A stretch of 64,000 nucleotides of DNA from Clostridia bacterium (GTDB lineage: Bacteria; Bacillota; TC1; UBA5767): assembly GCA_016887505.1 (NCBI GenBank), contig CP069393.1, forward strand, positions 496,001 to 560,000, in the 5' to 3' direction. Below, piece after piece: positions 1 through 9,037 of this stretch. The stretch's first letter is position 1. The number at the start of each line of letters is the position of its first letter. The position numbers were made by a program, and so were the translations under genes. Below the pieces are notes generated by a model, which worked only from the letters and a program-made list of their open reading frames with translations, made no database searches and was not told the origin of the DNA.

Positions 1-558
1 TTATGCACCCCCTTGGTGGGAGCCCACCAAGCTGTCAATGGTACGACGGTGATGATGGCAATCAAGATGCTGGAAAAGCAGGGGATGTTTTTTTCAGATA
101 AAAAAATTCAAGAAGGCTTTAAAAATACATATTGGCCAGCTAGGTTGGAGTTGATTGGAGAAAAACCGAAGATTCTTTTGGATTCAGCACATAACTATGA
201 TGGTGCCGTCAAACTTCGGCATAGTTTGAACACAATTTATAAGTATAAAAAGCTGATTTATGTGATTGGTATGCTTGCCGACAAACAACGTAGTAAAGTG
301 CTGGCTAAACTTGGTCCACTAGCGGATAGTATTGTGGTGACCAAGCCCAACAGCCCACGAGCAGGTGATTGGCAAGCGATGTATAAGAAAGCAAAAAACT
401 ATACCCACGATGTGTATATGGATGAATCAATTGAAAAAGCAGTGGACAAGGCTTTGTCCTTGGCAGGTGAAGACGATCTCGTTTGTATTGCAGGTTCAAT
501 TTATATGGTTGCATATGCTAGAGAATACATTTTGAATCTTTCGAAAAAATGTATATAA
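1..558 (+). CDS. folC: Folylpolyglutamate synthase / dihydrofolate synthase, C-terminal part
   Basis: This is the 3' part of an ATP-dependent ligase that adds glutamate to folates. The frame is open from base 1, so the gene begins upstream of the window. The visible start of the frame reads LVGAHQAVNG, the typical FolC 'G.HQ..N' segment that ends the ATPase (Mur-ligase-like) domain. What follows is the glutamate-ligase C-terminal domain, with ILLDSAHNYDGAVKL (the conserved 'D.AHN' motif) and IYVIGMLADK. About 185 residues are present out of the usual 420-440. A promoter for rex overlaps its last codons, so folC and rex are probably separate units. Identity is confident; full length cannot be judged. 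Confidence 0.93.
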   Translation, partial: LCTPLVGAHQAVNGTTVMMAIKMLEKQGMFFSDKKIQEGFKNTYWPARLELIGEKPKILLDSAHNYDGAVKLRHSLNTIYKYKKLIYVIGMLADKQRSKVLAKLGPLADSIVVTKPNSPRAGDWQAMYKKAKNYTHDVYMDESIEKAVDKALSLAGEDDLVCIAGSIYMVAYAREYILNLSKKCI

Positions 559-559
559 T
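532..559 (+). promoter_or_regulatory. Probable sigma-A promoter for rex
   Basis: TTGAAT (532-537) and TATAAT (554-559) are separated by 16 bases and overlap the end of folC, 55 bases ahead of the rex start. This is a pattern-based call. Confidence 0.55.
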
Positions 560-613
560 AAAGTAGAGTAACTTTGGATTGTATCACTTTATGAAGAGAC
601 AGGAGCGTGAACA

Positions 614-1249
614 ATGAAGAGCTTTAAAATACCAGAGGCGACCATTATTCGATTATCCATTTATTCAAGATATCTGAATCGCCTTATTGAACAGGGAATC
701 ACGACCATATCCTCAAGTGATATTGCGGAAAAGACAGGTGCGACATCTGCTCAAGTACGCAAGGATTTGGCCTATTTCGGGGAATTCGGAACTAGAGGTG
801 TTGGATACGATGTTGAGAGTTTGTATGATAGTATTGCGGAAATTCTTGGAGTAGATAAAGAATGGAAGTTGATTATCATTGGAGCTGGTAAATTAGGTCT
901 AGCACTAAGCATGTATGAAGGTTTTCGTGCGAGAGGATTCAAAAATGTAGGAATCTTCGACGTTGATCCCATTAAGATTGGTAAGAAGGCACAGGGGATT
1001 AAAATAATGCATTTGGACCAATTGGAAGATATTTGTAAAGAGCAATCTCCAGATATTGCTGTAATTGCTGTACCGGGTGAACATGCTCAAGATATCGTTA
1101 ATAGAGTAGTGGATGCAGGTGTACGATCTATTCTTAATTTTGCACCTAGAGTGTTAACGACACCGTTAAATGTACAAATTCGAAATGTGGATTTTGCAAC
1201 CAACTTAGAACTATTGACTTACAATATGGCTTCAGAAGACCGCAAATAG
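614..1249 (+). CDS. rex: Redox-sensing transcriptional repressor Rex
   Basis: Rex is a dimeric DNA-binding protein that senses the NADH/NAD+ ratio. It represses fermentation and anaerobic energy genes when NADH is low. The protein is 211 residues, normal for the family. It has an N-terminal winged helix (about 1-75, including TGATSAQVRKDLAYFGEFG, the recognition helix region) and a Rossmann fold with GAGKLG at 90-95 for NAD(H). A swapped C-terminal helix is expected near NLELLTYNM. The ATG follows an AGGAGCG-type ribosome binding site. The gene appears monocistronic, with its own promoter and terminator. Two candidate Rex operators lie ahead of the channel gene at 31360. Confidence 0.97.
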   Translation: MKSFKIPEATIIRLSIYSRYLNRLIEQGITTISSSDIAEKTGATSAQVRKDLAYFGEFGTRGVGYDVESLYDSIAEILGVDKEWKLIIIGAGKLGLALSMYEGFRARGFKNVGIFDVDPIKIGKKAQGIKIMHLDQLEDICKEQSPDIAVIAVPGEHAQDIVNRVVDAGVRSILNFAPRVLTTPLNVQIRNVDFATNLELLTYNMASEDRK

Positions 1250-1256
1250 TATTGAG

Positions 1257-1280
1257 ACCCACCTTTGGTGGGTTTCATTG
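1257..1280 (+). terminator. Rho-independent terminator after rex
   Basis: ACCCACC (1257-1263), loop TTT, GGTGGGT (1267-1273), then a short T-rich run. It directly follows the rex stop codon. Confidence 0.75.
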
Positions 1281-1294
1281 TAATAGGAGTTTAG

Positions 1295-1867
1295 ATGAAA
1301 CTAATATTAGCTTCCGCTTCACCGCGTAGAAAAGAGATCCTATCTAGTATGGGATACCAATTCCAAGTGGAGCCATCCAACATCGAAGAACGGCAAAATC
1401 CTGAACTGCCACCAAAAGAAATTGCAGCAGATTTAGCCAGACAAAAAGCAGTGGATATTTCTAAGAAATATCCTAATGAAATTGTTTTAGGCGCAGATAC
1501 GATTGTCGTATTGGATGATAAGGTCCTCGGAAAGCCGAAGGACGAAGACGATGCATTTTGCATGTTACAATCCCTTCGTGGCAGAGAACATCAAGTTATT
1601 ACCGGCGTTGCGTTGGTAAAAAACGAAAAAATACATTGTTTCAGTGTTACGACGAAGGTATGGATGATGGATGCTTCCGATGAACAGTTGAAGGCGTATG
1701 TAAGGACCAAGGAACCCTTGGATAAGGCTGGTTCTTATGGCATACAAGGTAAGGGTGCTTTGCTTGTAGAAAAAATTGAGGGAGACTATTTTAATGTGGT
1801 TGGTCTGCCAATACAAAAAATTGCACATGTGCTATCGCAGAAATTTCAAATAGAGGTTATGGGATAA
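1295..1867 (+). CDS. maf: Maf-family nucleoside triphosphate pyrophosphatase
   Basis: Maf proteins hydrolyse non-canonical or excess nucleoside triphosphates (dTTP/UTP type in the YhdE/Maf subgroup) to monophosphate and pyrophosphate, and are linked to septum control in Bacillus. The 190-residue protein has the N-terminal phosphate-binding segment ASASPRRKEIL (7-17), the catalytic-region motif LGADTIV with D68, LGKPKD (78-83) and the C-terminal GDYFNVVGLP. The stop codon directly abuts the ATG of the next gene, so the two are translationally linked. In many Firmicutes maf lies directly next to radC-mreB; here one small membrane-protein gene and a terminator intervene. Confidence 0.95.
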   Translation: MKLILASASPRRKEILSSMGYQFQVEPSNIEERQNPELPPKEIAADLARQKAVDISKKYPNEIVLGADTIVVLDDKVLGKPKDEDDAFCMLQSLRGREHQVITGVALVKNEKIHCFSVTTKVWMMDASDEQLKAYVRTKEPLDKAGSYGIQGKGALLVEKIEGDYFNVVGLPIQKIAHVLSQKFQIEVMG

Positions 1868-2449
1868 ATGAATGCATTGACGCTTCTATCCATTGACTGG
1901 ATGGGGCTGTTGGAAAAACTGCAAAATATGAGTCCTCTAGTCGGGTTTATAGCGGCTGGATTAGAGTCATTCCTTCCAGTTTTACCACTTACTGGTATCG
2001 TGGCGATGAATGTTTACGCATACGGATTTTGGTCGGGCTATGTTCTATCTTATTTGGGGACCATTGTGGGCTCAACAATGCTTTATTTCGCAATTCGGCA
2101 CTTATTTAGGGCTTCAGTACATAGAAGAGCTCAGAAAAACCAACGTTGGCGTTCAATTATAGAAAAGGTTCAAAAGAAGGGATTTACACCCATCTTTTTA
2201 TTATATTGCCTACCATTTACTCCCAGCTTTTTTGTTTCAGCTGGAGCAGCCTTAGCAGAAGTGGATACCTATAAATTTCTTGCTGCCCTTATAACCGGAA
2301 AACTGGTGATGATCTACATACTTAGCAGCATAGGATTTCATATTGAAGATATGCTAGATAGACCCCTAAAATCTATTTTGATGCTTGTGGCCATTGCGAT
2401 TATTTGGCTGGTATTGGAAAAGGTAATTAAGATTGATGAGCGATTATAG
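1868..2449 (+). CDS. VTT-domain (DedA/TVP38-like) membrane protein
   Basis: This is a 193-residue polytopic membrane protein of the SNARE-associated/VTT (DedA-TVP38) superfamily. Members are implicated in lipid scrambling or flipping and membrane homeostasis. Visible features are the acidic hydrophobic segment AGLESFLPVLPLTG (about 32-45) and the second re-entrant-like segment LPFTPSFFVSAGAALA. Three to four further hydrophobic helices can be seen. The two proline-rich amphipathic segments are the family hallmark. Its ATG starts immediately after the maf stop. The substrate is unknown. Confidence 0.75.
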   Translation: MNALTLLSIDWMGLLEKLQNMSPLVGFIAAGLESFLPVLPLTGIVAMNVYAYGFWSGYVLSYLGTIVGSTMLYFAIRHLFRASVHRRAQKNQRWRSIIEKVQKKGFTPIFLLYCLPFTPSFFVSAGAALAEVDTYKFLAALITGKLVMIYILSSIGFHIEDMLDRPLKSILMLVAIAIIWLVLEKVIKIDERL

Positions 2450-2550
2450 GTATTTTGTTTGTAAATAGTTTGAACATCTAGCATTGTGTTTACTCTTTGA
2501 TTTAGGTTAGGAAGCAGTAATCTAAAGCCAACGATTCATGAACGATAAAG

Positions 2551-2595
2551 AAAGAGATAAAGAACCCATGGAAGAGGGTTCTTTATCTCTTTTTA
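2551..2595 (+). terminator. Long perfect terminator between the VTT gene and radC
   Basis: A 17-bp perfect stem (2551-2567 with 2576-2592) and 8-base loop end in a T run. The A-rich 5' side could let it work in both directions. It separates the maf transcript from radC. Confidence 0.9.
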
Positions 2596-2620
2596 GAAAC
2601 CAATCTTTGAAACGGAGGTT

Positions 2621-3304
2621 ATGATGAAAAAAACAATGAAACAATTCCCCAAAGAACTGCAACCTAGAGAACGAGGTTATACTCATGGCATCAGTAGTTT
2701 AACCAACACAGAACTATTGGCCATTATTTTGCGCAGTGGAACTAGAGAGCTAAGTGCGATGGAACTTGCACACCGCATCCTGTTGAAAGAAGGAACACTC
2801 AGTAATATTATGGAATTGGGCGTAGAGGAACTGATACAGTATGAAGGCGTGGGACAGGTAAAGGCCATCAGCATATTGGCTTCCTTGGAGTTGGGCAAAC
2901 GTATGTTAGACGAAAAAAAACCAGAGCGTCCGATTATTCACAGTCCCAATGATGCAGCAATGATTGTGATGGAAGAAATGAAGAGACTGAAGAAAGAAAA
3001 TTTCCGAATCATGGCCTTAAATACTAAAAATCATGTGGTGGCTGTAGAGACAATTTCCATCGGAAATTTAAATAGTTCCATAGTTCATCCAAGAGAACTA
3101 TTTCGTCAAGCCATTCGACATGCAGCAGCAGGAATTATCCTAGTTCATAATCATCCTAGTGGCGATTCTACCCCCAGCAGAGAGGATCTTTTGATTACAG
3201 AGCGTATTGTGGAAGCAGGAAAAATTATGGGTATTGAGGTATTGGACCATATAATTGTGGCAGGTGATGGATATCTAAGCTTTAGAGAGGAAGATATCCT
3301 TTAA
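2621..3304 (+). CDS. radC: RadC family protein (JAB/MPN domain)
   Basis: This 227-residue protein has an N-terminal helix-hairpin-helix-like region (about 25-95, with YEGVGQVKAISILASLELG) and a JAB1/MPN metalloprotease-fold domain. The zinc site HNHPSGDSTPS (H176, H178, D182 region) is intact. The historical link to DNA repair is weak, and the biochemical role is unsettled. Adjacency to mreB is conserved across Firmicutes and many other bacteria. The start codon could be either of the two adjacent ATGs after GGAGG; the first is used here. Confidence 0.95.
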   Translation: MMKKTMKQFPKELQPRERGYTHGISSLTNTELLAIILRSGTRELSAMELAHRILLKEGTLSNIMELGVEELIQYEGVGQVKAISILASLELGKRMLDEKKPERPIIHSPNDAAMIVMEEMKRLKKENFRIMALNTKNHVVAVETISIGNLNSSIVHPRELFRQAIRHAAAGIILVHNHPSGDSTPSREDLLITERIVEAGKIMGIEVLDHIIVAGDGYLSFREEDIL

Positions 3305-3312
3305 ATTGTGAC

Positions 3313-3340
3313 TTGTTATTCCCTTTCGCTAGAATATAAT
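3313..3340 (+). promoter_or_regulatory. Probable promoter of the mre operon
   Basis: TTGTTA (3313-3318) and TATAAT (3335-3340), with a 16-base spacer, lie 65 bases ahead of mreB. Confidence 0.5.
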
Positions 3341-3405
3341 ATAGAATAAAGTGATTGTATATTGAATAAATGACAAATAATCGAAATGACTATATGGGGG
3401 TATAA

Positions 3406-4440
3406 ATGTTTAAAGCAAAAGACTTAGGAATAGATTTAGGAACTGCGAACATTCTGGTTTATATTAGAGGGGAAGGCGTAGTAATGCAGGAGCCTTCTGT
3501 TGTAGCGATTCAGAAGAATACCAAGGAAATACTAGCTGTGGGTAGCGAGGCAAAACAAATGATTGGTCGCACACCAGAGAACATTGTTGCGATTCGTCCA
3601 ATGAAAGATGGTGTGATTGCAGACTTTGATGTAGCACAAGCCATGTTGCGTTATTTTATTAATAAGACCAAAGCCCGTTTCACACTGATTAAGCCAGCAG
3701 TAGTAATAGGGGTTCCTACCGGTATAACAGCTGTTGAAGAGCGTGCGGTAAAAGATGCTGCCTTGCAAGCAGGTGCCAAAGATGTAATGTTATTGGCAGA
3801 GCCCATGGCAGCAGCAATCGGTTCTGGTATGCCAGTTGGAGAACCTACCGGTAATATGATTGTGGATATTGGTGGTGGAACAACTGAAGTTGCGGTAATT
3901 TCTTTGGGTGGGATTGTGACAGATCGTTCCATCCGAGTAGGTGGTGATGAAATGGATGCTCATATTGTCAGCTACTTGAAGCGGAAATATAATTTATTGG
4001 TCGGTGAGAGGACTGCTGAGGACCTCAAAATGAAATATGGTAGTGCTTACTTTACTGATTCAGCAGAAGACCAAAAGAGAAAGAATATCAGATGTTCTAT
4101 CAGGGGTCGGGATTTGGTTGAAGGATTACCAAAGAATGTTGAACTGACTGGAGAAGAAATCTGCGAAGCCTTGAAGGAACCGGTAGGTCGTATCCTAGAA
4201 GGAATACGATACTGCTTGGAACATACTCCACCAGAACTTTCTTCGGATATTATGGATAAGGGTATCGTACTTGCAGGTGGTGGCTCATTATTGTATGGCT
4301 TGGATAAATTGGTACGTGATGAGACGCATATGCCAGTATACGTTGCAGAACAACCTCTTACTGCAGTAGCAGAAGGTACGGGTATCGTGGTTGAGAACTT
4401 AGATAAATGGAGGAAAATTCTTGCCAACGTAGCCAACTGA
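3406..4440 (+). CDS. mreB: Rod-shape-determining protein MreB
   Basis: MreB is a bacterial actin that forms membrane-associated filaments and guides lateral cell-wall synthesis. The 344-residue protein has the actin-fold motifs: phosphate 1 loop LGIDLGTANILVY at 7-19, phosphate 2 region NMIVDIGGGTTEVAVISLGG, and the adenosine segment IVLAGGGSLLYGLD. It heads a tight block mreB-mreC-mreD-PBP2-rodA, the full elongasome scaffold plus its transpeptidase and glycosyltransferase, so the organism is probably rod-shaped. Confidence 0.98.
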   Translation: MFKAKDLGIDLGTANILVYIRGEGVVMQEPSVVAIQKNTKEILAVGSEAKQMIGRTPENIVAIRPMKDGVIADFDVAQAMLRYFINKTKARFTLIKPAVVIGVPTGITAVEERAVKDAALQAGAKDVMLLAEPMAAAIGSGMPVGEPTGNMIVDIGGGTTEVAVISLGGIVTDRSIRVGGDEMDAHIVSYLKRKYNLLVGERTAEDLKMKYGSAYFTDSAEDQKRKNIRCSIRGRDLVEGLPKNVELTGEEICEALKEPVGRILEGIRYCLEHTPPELSSDIMDKGIVLAGGGSLLYGLDKLVRDETHMPVYVAEQPLTAVAEGTGIVVENLDKWRKILANVAN

Positions 4441-4456
4441 GCGAAGGGGTGATACT

Positions 4457-5275
4457 ATGGAAAATAGAAATAAGATTATCATATTATTTCTTCTGATTGC
4501 CTGTATCGTAACCGTTCGGCTCACCTCTAATGATCATGACATGACCCAAATGGAAAAAATATTAGCAGAAGGTTTTAGACCTATGCAGGAAGTATTAATG
4601 CAGGGAACGGAAAATCTCATTTTGTTTGCGGAAGGTGTCAGCAACCACCCCGCTGTAGCCCGAGAAAATGAACTGCTTAAGAGCGAGATCGCACAGATGA
4701 AAGTTGAAGCGAACATGGAGCGGGAATATTACTATGAGAATATCCGTCTACGTCGCTTGCTTGGTATGCGGGAGGTATCACAGCAACAATTTATTGCGGC
4801 TGATATCATAGCAAGAGGTATTAAATCGTGGGATGATACCATGACCATCAATATGGGTGAACTTGATGGTGTTGCCCTGTATGATGGTGTCATGACGTAT
4901 AATGGCTTGGTTGGGAAGGTATATCAAGTGAGCCCTCATACTGCAGAAGTAAGGCTTCTAAACAATAAGCTAGGTTCAGTTGCGGCTATGACGGAGCAGA
5001 CGCGCTTTCCAGGTGTGCTCGAGGGAATCGGTGATGGTTCCGGCCTTTTGCAGCTCATCTACTTGCCCCATGATGCTCCTGTGGAGTTAAATCAGACTAT
5101 AATCACATCAGGGTTAGGTGGATTGATACCGAAAGGAATCAAGATAGGGTATATCAGTTCCATTGAATATAATCCTGATGGCTTGCTGAAAAGTGCCATA
5201 GTTACTCCTTTTGAGGATTTTGATCGCCTAGAAGAAGTACTAGTTGTAAAGTTTGAAGGCGAGGTGTCGCCTTGA
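4457..5275 (+). CDS. mreC: Rod-shape-determining protein MreC
   Basis: MreC is a bitopic protein that links MreB to PBP2 outside the membrane. The 272-residue protein has one N-terminal transmembrane helix (about 8-21, IIILFLLIACIVTV), a charged helical, coiled-coil-like segment (about 65-105) and a beta-rich extracellular domain that ends with ITSGLGGLIPKGIKIG and EEVLVVKF. Its stop codon overlaps the TTG start of mreD in the sequence TTGA. Confidence 0.96.
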   Translation: MENRNKIIILFLLIACIVTVRLTSNDHDMTQMEKILAEGFRPMQEVLMQGTENLILFAEGVSNHPAVARENELLKSEIAQMKVEANMEREYYYENIRLRRLLGMREVSQQQFIAADIIARGIKSWDDTMTINMGELDGVALYDGVMTYNGLVGKVYQVSPHTAEVRLLNNKLGSVAAMTEQTRFPGVLEGIGDGSGLLQLIYLPHDAPVELNQTIITSGLGGLIPKGIKIGYISSIEYNPDGLLKSAIVTPFEDFDRLEEVLVVKFEGEVSP

Positions 5276-5784
5276 AACTTAGAGAGTGGTTGATTTGGCT
5301 AATCATTACATATTTCTTTCTGCTATTGGAATCTAGTGTGTTGGTTCATTTCACCATATTTGGAGCAAAACCAGATCTTTTACTTATTAGTGTGGTCATG
5401 ATAGGCTTGATGCAGGGCAAAGAAGAGGCGCTAGCAAAAGGCTTTTTTATGGGCCTGGTAGAGGATCTCTTTATAGGAAGATTCGTGGGTAGCAATGCGA
5501 TTGTAAAAGCGTTAGTTGGTTTTTTCACCGGGCAAGTGGAGCGAGAAATTGTTAAGGAAAATGTTGTTATTGCAGTTGCAATGGTTTGGATACTTACCGT
5601 GGTGAACCACTTGCTTTATGGTGCCTTGATGATTATATTAGGAAATGCAAATTATTTAGGCTTGGATTACTTGAGAACGCTACTAACATCGGCCTTTTAT
5701 AACGGGATATTAACTGTTGCCTTATTTCCTTTTTTCTATTTTTTGCTAATTACAGGACCATTTAAGAAAACCAAGAGACAATAA
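5272..5784 (+). CDS. mreD: Rod-shape-determining protein MreD
   Basis: This small, very hydrophobic protein of 170 residues has about five transmembrane helices, as expected for MreD. It has FGAKPDLLLISVV and GFFMGLVEDLFIG, typical of the family. The TTG start overlaps the mreC stop by four bases and follows GAGGTG, indicating coupled translation. MreD is an integral membrane partner of MreC in the elongasome; its biochemical activity is unknown. Confidence 0.93.
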   Translation: MKLREWLIWLIITYFFLLLESSVLVHFTIFGAKPDLLLISVVMIGLMQGKEEALAKGFFMGLVEDLFIGRFVGSNAIVKALVGFFTGQVEREIVKENVVIAVAMVWILTVVNHLLYGALMIILGNANYLGLDYLRTLLTSAFYNGILTVALFPFFYFLLITGPFKKTKRQ

Positions 5785-5798
5785 CCGGGAGACTTTGG

Positions 5799-7880
5799 AT
5801 GAATAAAGAAACAACCAAAAATATGGTTAACCGAACGCGAGTAATCCTGACGGCCATTGTAGTGGTGTTTTCACTGCTTGGCGTCAGGCTTTTTTACCTA
5901 CAGATTCAAACCAATGAAATGTTTGCAGACCGAGCTGAAAGAAATACACTTCGTTTCGTAGAAGTGGAAGCCACACGAGGAGATATTGTTGGTAATGATG
6001 GGTATGTCTATGCGACTAGTAAACCTTCTTATGTGGTGACATTGGCTTATTTAGCAGACGATGATGAGCGTGAAGTTGCCATTACCAATTTAGCGGAATG
6101 TTTGGAAAAATATGGATATAGCGAAGAAGATATACGTGAAAAAGTTTCGGGAAACGCCAGAAAATTCGAACCGACAGAAATTGCTAGTATGCCATGGGGA
6201 TTAGAAGCTGTAGAAATGGTATCTGAACTATCGGAACGTCGCGAGTCTCTTCCCGGGGTTGTAATAAAAACGGTCCCCATCCGTTCCTATCCACTTGGCC
6301 CGGTAGCGGGTCATATCATCGGACATACTGGTTCCATAAGCGAAGCAGAACTTGAAATAGTAGATCCTGAAATATATGACATGAATGATAAGATTGGAAA
6401 ATCAGGTGTAGAACGCACCTATGAGATATTTGATACAGCGGATGACTATTATGGTTTAAAGGGAAACAAAGGAATTCAGAAGTACCAAGTAGATGCAGCC
6501 AGCAGACCTATGCAGGAAATGGATTACAGTATTGAGCCCATACCAGGGGATACTGTGGTATTGACCATTGAACATGATATACAAGTGGCCATGGAAAATG
6601 CTATGGATACTGTTATTCAAGAAATATATGACAATGAGAATGAAAAAGCTGGCTCTGCTGCGGGTGTTTTGATTGAAGTAGATACAGGAAAAATATTGGC
6701 CATGGCTAGCCGTCCTACTTTTAATCCGGAGGATTTTGTCGATGGCTTGACCCAAGAAGAAGTGGACTATTATTACCGCAATGAAATGCGTCCAGAAATA
6801 AACAAAGCAGTGGCTTCGGCATATCCGCCCGGCTCTACATTCAAGATGCTCACGGGTATGGCCTATCTGGAAAATAGTAATTACAGCCCTAGCTATTCAA
6901 TTAACTGTACTGGTGCCTATTGGGAAAAACCATACATAAGTTGTTCGAAAGTTCATGGTAGAACCAACTACTATGAAGCCGTTGCTGAGTCATGTAATAC
7001 ATTTTTTCAGTTTGCAGGTCAAACGGCAGGCATCGAAAAGATTGCTGAATTGGCAACAGAGTTTGGTTTAGGTGTGGATCCAGGGTTAACGGATTTACCT
7101 TCCGTAAGTGAAGGGTTTCAAGCAAATCCAGAAAACAAGTTTGAACTCCAAGAGTCATATCTAAATATGCGACTCAAACGATACCAAAACCAATATGAAG
7201 AAAAAGTAGAAGAAATTAATCAACAAGAAATCAGCCTAGAGGAAAAACAAGATTTGCTTGACCAGGCGCTGAAAGAAAAGGAAGCCAGTGATAAATGGGC
7301 AGAGGGAAACTTTGCTTTTGAGAAAAACTGGCAAGCGTATGATACCTTCAATACGTCTATCGGACAGGGTATGAATAACTTTACAATGCTGCAGCTAGCC
7401 AACTATACAGCGACTTTGGCGAACGGGGGCACTCGCTACCGACCATATCTCGTGGAACGTATCGAATCTCCTGAAGGTGGCTTGGTATGGCAATCAGAGC
7501 CCGAAGTATTGCAAAAAGTAACTGTATCCGAAGAGAATATGGAAATCACACGCAAAGGCATGCTTGCAGTTACACAACCAGGTGGTACATCATATTACCT
7601 TTATCGCGATTTTCCAATTGAAGTAGCTGGAAAAACGGGAACTGCCCAGACCGGCCGAACTGGTGACGATAAAAATTCAGAATTCCATGGTGTATTCGTA
7701 GCCTTTGCACCCTATGATGACCCTCAAGTGGCTTTTGCGGGTATAGTGGAATATGGGCAACATGGTGGTAGCTCTGCCGGGATGGTGGCTAGAGCCGTAT
7801 TCGCTGAATACTTTGGAGAAGAAGACTATAAGGATGTTGATATAGCGACCTACCTGAGTAGTCCTTTGGGCGAGGAGTAA
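5799..7880 (+). CDS. mrdA: Penicillin-binding protein 2 (class B transpeptidase of the elongasome)
   Basis: This 693-residue class B PBP cross-links peptidoglycan during elongation together with RodA. It has an N-terminal transmembrane helix (about 15-35), a pedestal/dimerisation domain, and a transpeptidase domain with the acyl-serine motif S346-T-F-K349, SCN at 398-400 and KTGT at 612-615. All catalytic motifs are intact. It carries an extra stretch of roughly 55 residues (about 448-505), very rich in Glu, Lys and Gln and predicted helical, where other PBP2 proteins go almost directly from the LP.E..G region to the SIGQG motif. It lies two bases ahead of rodA, its usual partner. Confidence 0.96.
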   Translation: MNKETTKNMVNRTRVILTAIVVVFSLLGVRLFYLQIQTNEMFADRAERNTLRFVEVEATRGDIVGNDGYVYATSKPSYVVTLAYLADDDEREVAITNLAECLEKYGYSEEDIREKVSGNARKFEPTEIASMPWGLEAVEMVSELSERRESLPGVVIKTVPIRSYPLGPVAGHIIGHTGSISEAELEIVDPEIYDMNDKIGKSGVERTYEIFDTADDYYGLKGNKGIQKYQVDAASRPMQEMDYSIEPIPGDTVVLTIEHDIQVAMENAMDTVIQEIYDNENEKAGSAAGVLIEVDTGKILAMASRPTFNPEDFVDGLTQEEVDYYYRNEMRPEINKAVASAYPPGSTFKMLTGMAYLENSNYSPSYSINCTGAYWEKPYISCSKVHGRTNYYEAVAESCNTFFQFAGQTAGIEKIAELATEFGLGVDPGLTDLPSVSEGFQANPENKFELQESYLNMRLKRYQNQYEEKVEEINQQEISLEEKQDLLDQALKEKEASDKWAEGNFAFEKNWQAYDTFNTSIGQGMNNFTMLQLANYTATLANGGTRYRPYLVERIESPEGGLVWQSEPEVLQKVTVSEENMEITRKGMLAVTQPGGTSYYLYRDFPIEVAGKTGTAQTGRTGDDKNSEFHGVFVAFAPYDDPQVAFAGIVEYGQHGGSSAGMVARAVFAEYFGEEDYKDVDIATYLSSPLGEE

Positions 7881-7882
7881 TT

Positions 7883-9028
7883 ATGGCAGAAAAGAAGCAA
7901 TTTAAAGATTTAGATATTTTATACTTGGTTATGCTATTATTGATCCTGGTTATTAGTGGTGTGATACAGGCTACAGCATCTTTTGGTGTAAAGCCTAGCG
8001 AACCATACTACTATTTACAACGCCATTTGTTTTCAATTGGGACAGGGTTAATACTGTTTGCCATAATAGCGATAATAAATTATCGAGAATATCGAACCTA
8101 CAGCCGATTGATTTATGCTGGTATGTTGTTGATACTAATTTTGGTCTTGATACCAGGTATCGGTGCGATTAGAAACAACGCAAGAAGTTGGTTTATTCTA
8201 GGGCCACTCTCATTACAACCAGCAGAGGTAGCCAAGGTGTTGTTTATCATACTTTTTGCTGATTTCTTGGATAAGCGTAAGAATCATTTGGAAACACTAG
8301 TGCAACTCATTCCTTGTTTCCTATATCTAGCAGTTCCGGTAGGGCTGATTCTGATGCAACCAGATATGGGTACATCGCTTGTATTTTTTGCGATTACTTT
8401 TTTCATGTTGTTTGCAGCAGGAGCGAATCCGAAAATACTGTTTGGACTCTTGGGACTGGGTATTGGTTCAGTAGTCTTACTTTTGGTCATGCATTACCAG
8501 ATGGGTATGCCGCTTCCCTTAGAGGACTACCAGTTGATGCGATTCACAGTTTTCCTGAATCCCTACAATGATGGGAAGGGAGGACTCGGTGCAGGCTATA
8601 ATATTATCCAGTCTCTGATTGCCATTGGTTCAGGAGGATTATTTGGCAAAGGATTTATGCAGGGAACCCAAAGCCAGAGTAACTTTTTGCCATTTCATCA
8701 TACCGATTTTGTTTTTGCTGTAATCGGAGAAGAATTTGGATTTATAGGTAGTATCGTAGTCTTAGGATGTTTCTTATTTCTTATGTATAGGGCCCTGATG
8801 ATTGCTAGAAAATCATTAGATCTTTATGGCGCATTGATTATCTCCGGGGTGGTTGGTATGATGTTTTTCCATATCGTAGAGAGTGCTGGCATGGCCATAG
8901 GGGTTATGCCTATAACTGGTATTCCCTTCCCTATTTTGAGTTCAGGTGGATCCTCGATGTGGGCCAATATGGCAGCACTAGGCTTAATCGTATCAGTAGA
9001 TTTGCATAAGAAAACAATTCGTTTTTAA
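7883..9028 (+). CDS. rodA: Peptidoglycan glycosyltransferase RodA
   Basis: RodA is a SEDS-family polytopic glycosyltransferase that polymerises lipid II into glycan strands with PBP2. The 381-residue protein has about ten transmembrane helices. Family segments include SWFILGPLSLQPAEVAKV, MQPDMGTSLVF and the C-terminal PITGIPFPILSSGGSS. It is the last gene of the mre operon block; the next gene follows after nine bases, so transcription may continue. Confidence 0.97.
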   Translation: MAEKKQFKDLDILYLVMLLLILVISGVIQATASFGVKPSEPYYYLQRHLFSIGTGLILFAIIAIINYREYRTYSRLIYAGMLLILILVLIPGIGAIRNNARSWFILGPLSLQPAEVAKVLFIILFADFLDKRKNHLETLVQLIPCFLYLAVPVGLILMQPDMGTSLVFFAITFFMLFAAGANPKILFGLLGLGIGSVVLLLVMHYQMGMPLPLEDYQLMRFTVFLNPYNDGKGGLGAGYNIIQSLIAIGSGGLFGKGFMQGTQSQSNFLPFHHTDFVFAVIGEEFGFIGSIVVLGCFLFLMYRALMIARKSLDLYGALIISGVVGMMFFHIVESAGMAIGVMPITGIPFPILSSGGSSMWANMAALGLIVSVDLHKKTIRF

Positions 9029-9037
9029 GGAGTAAAT

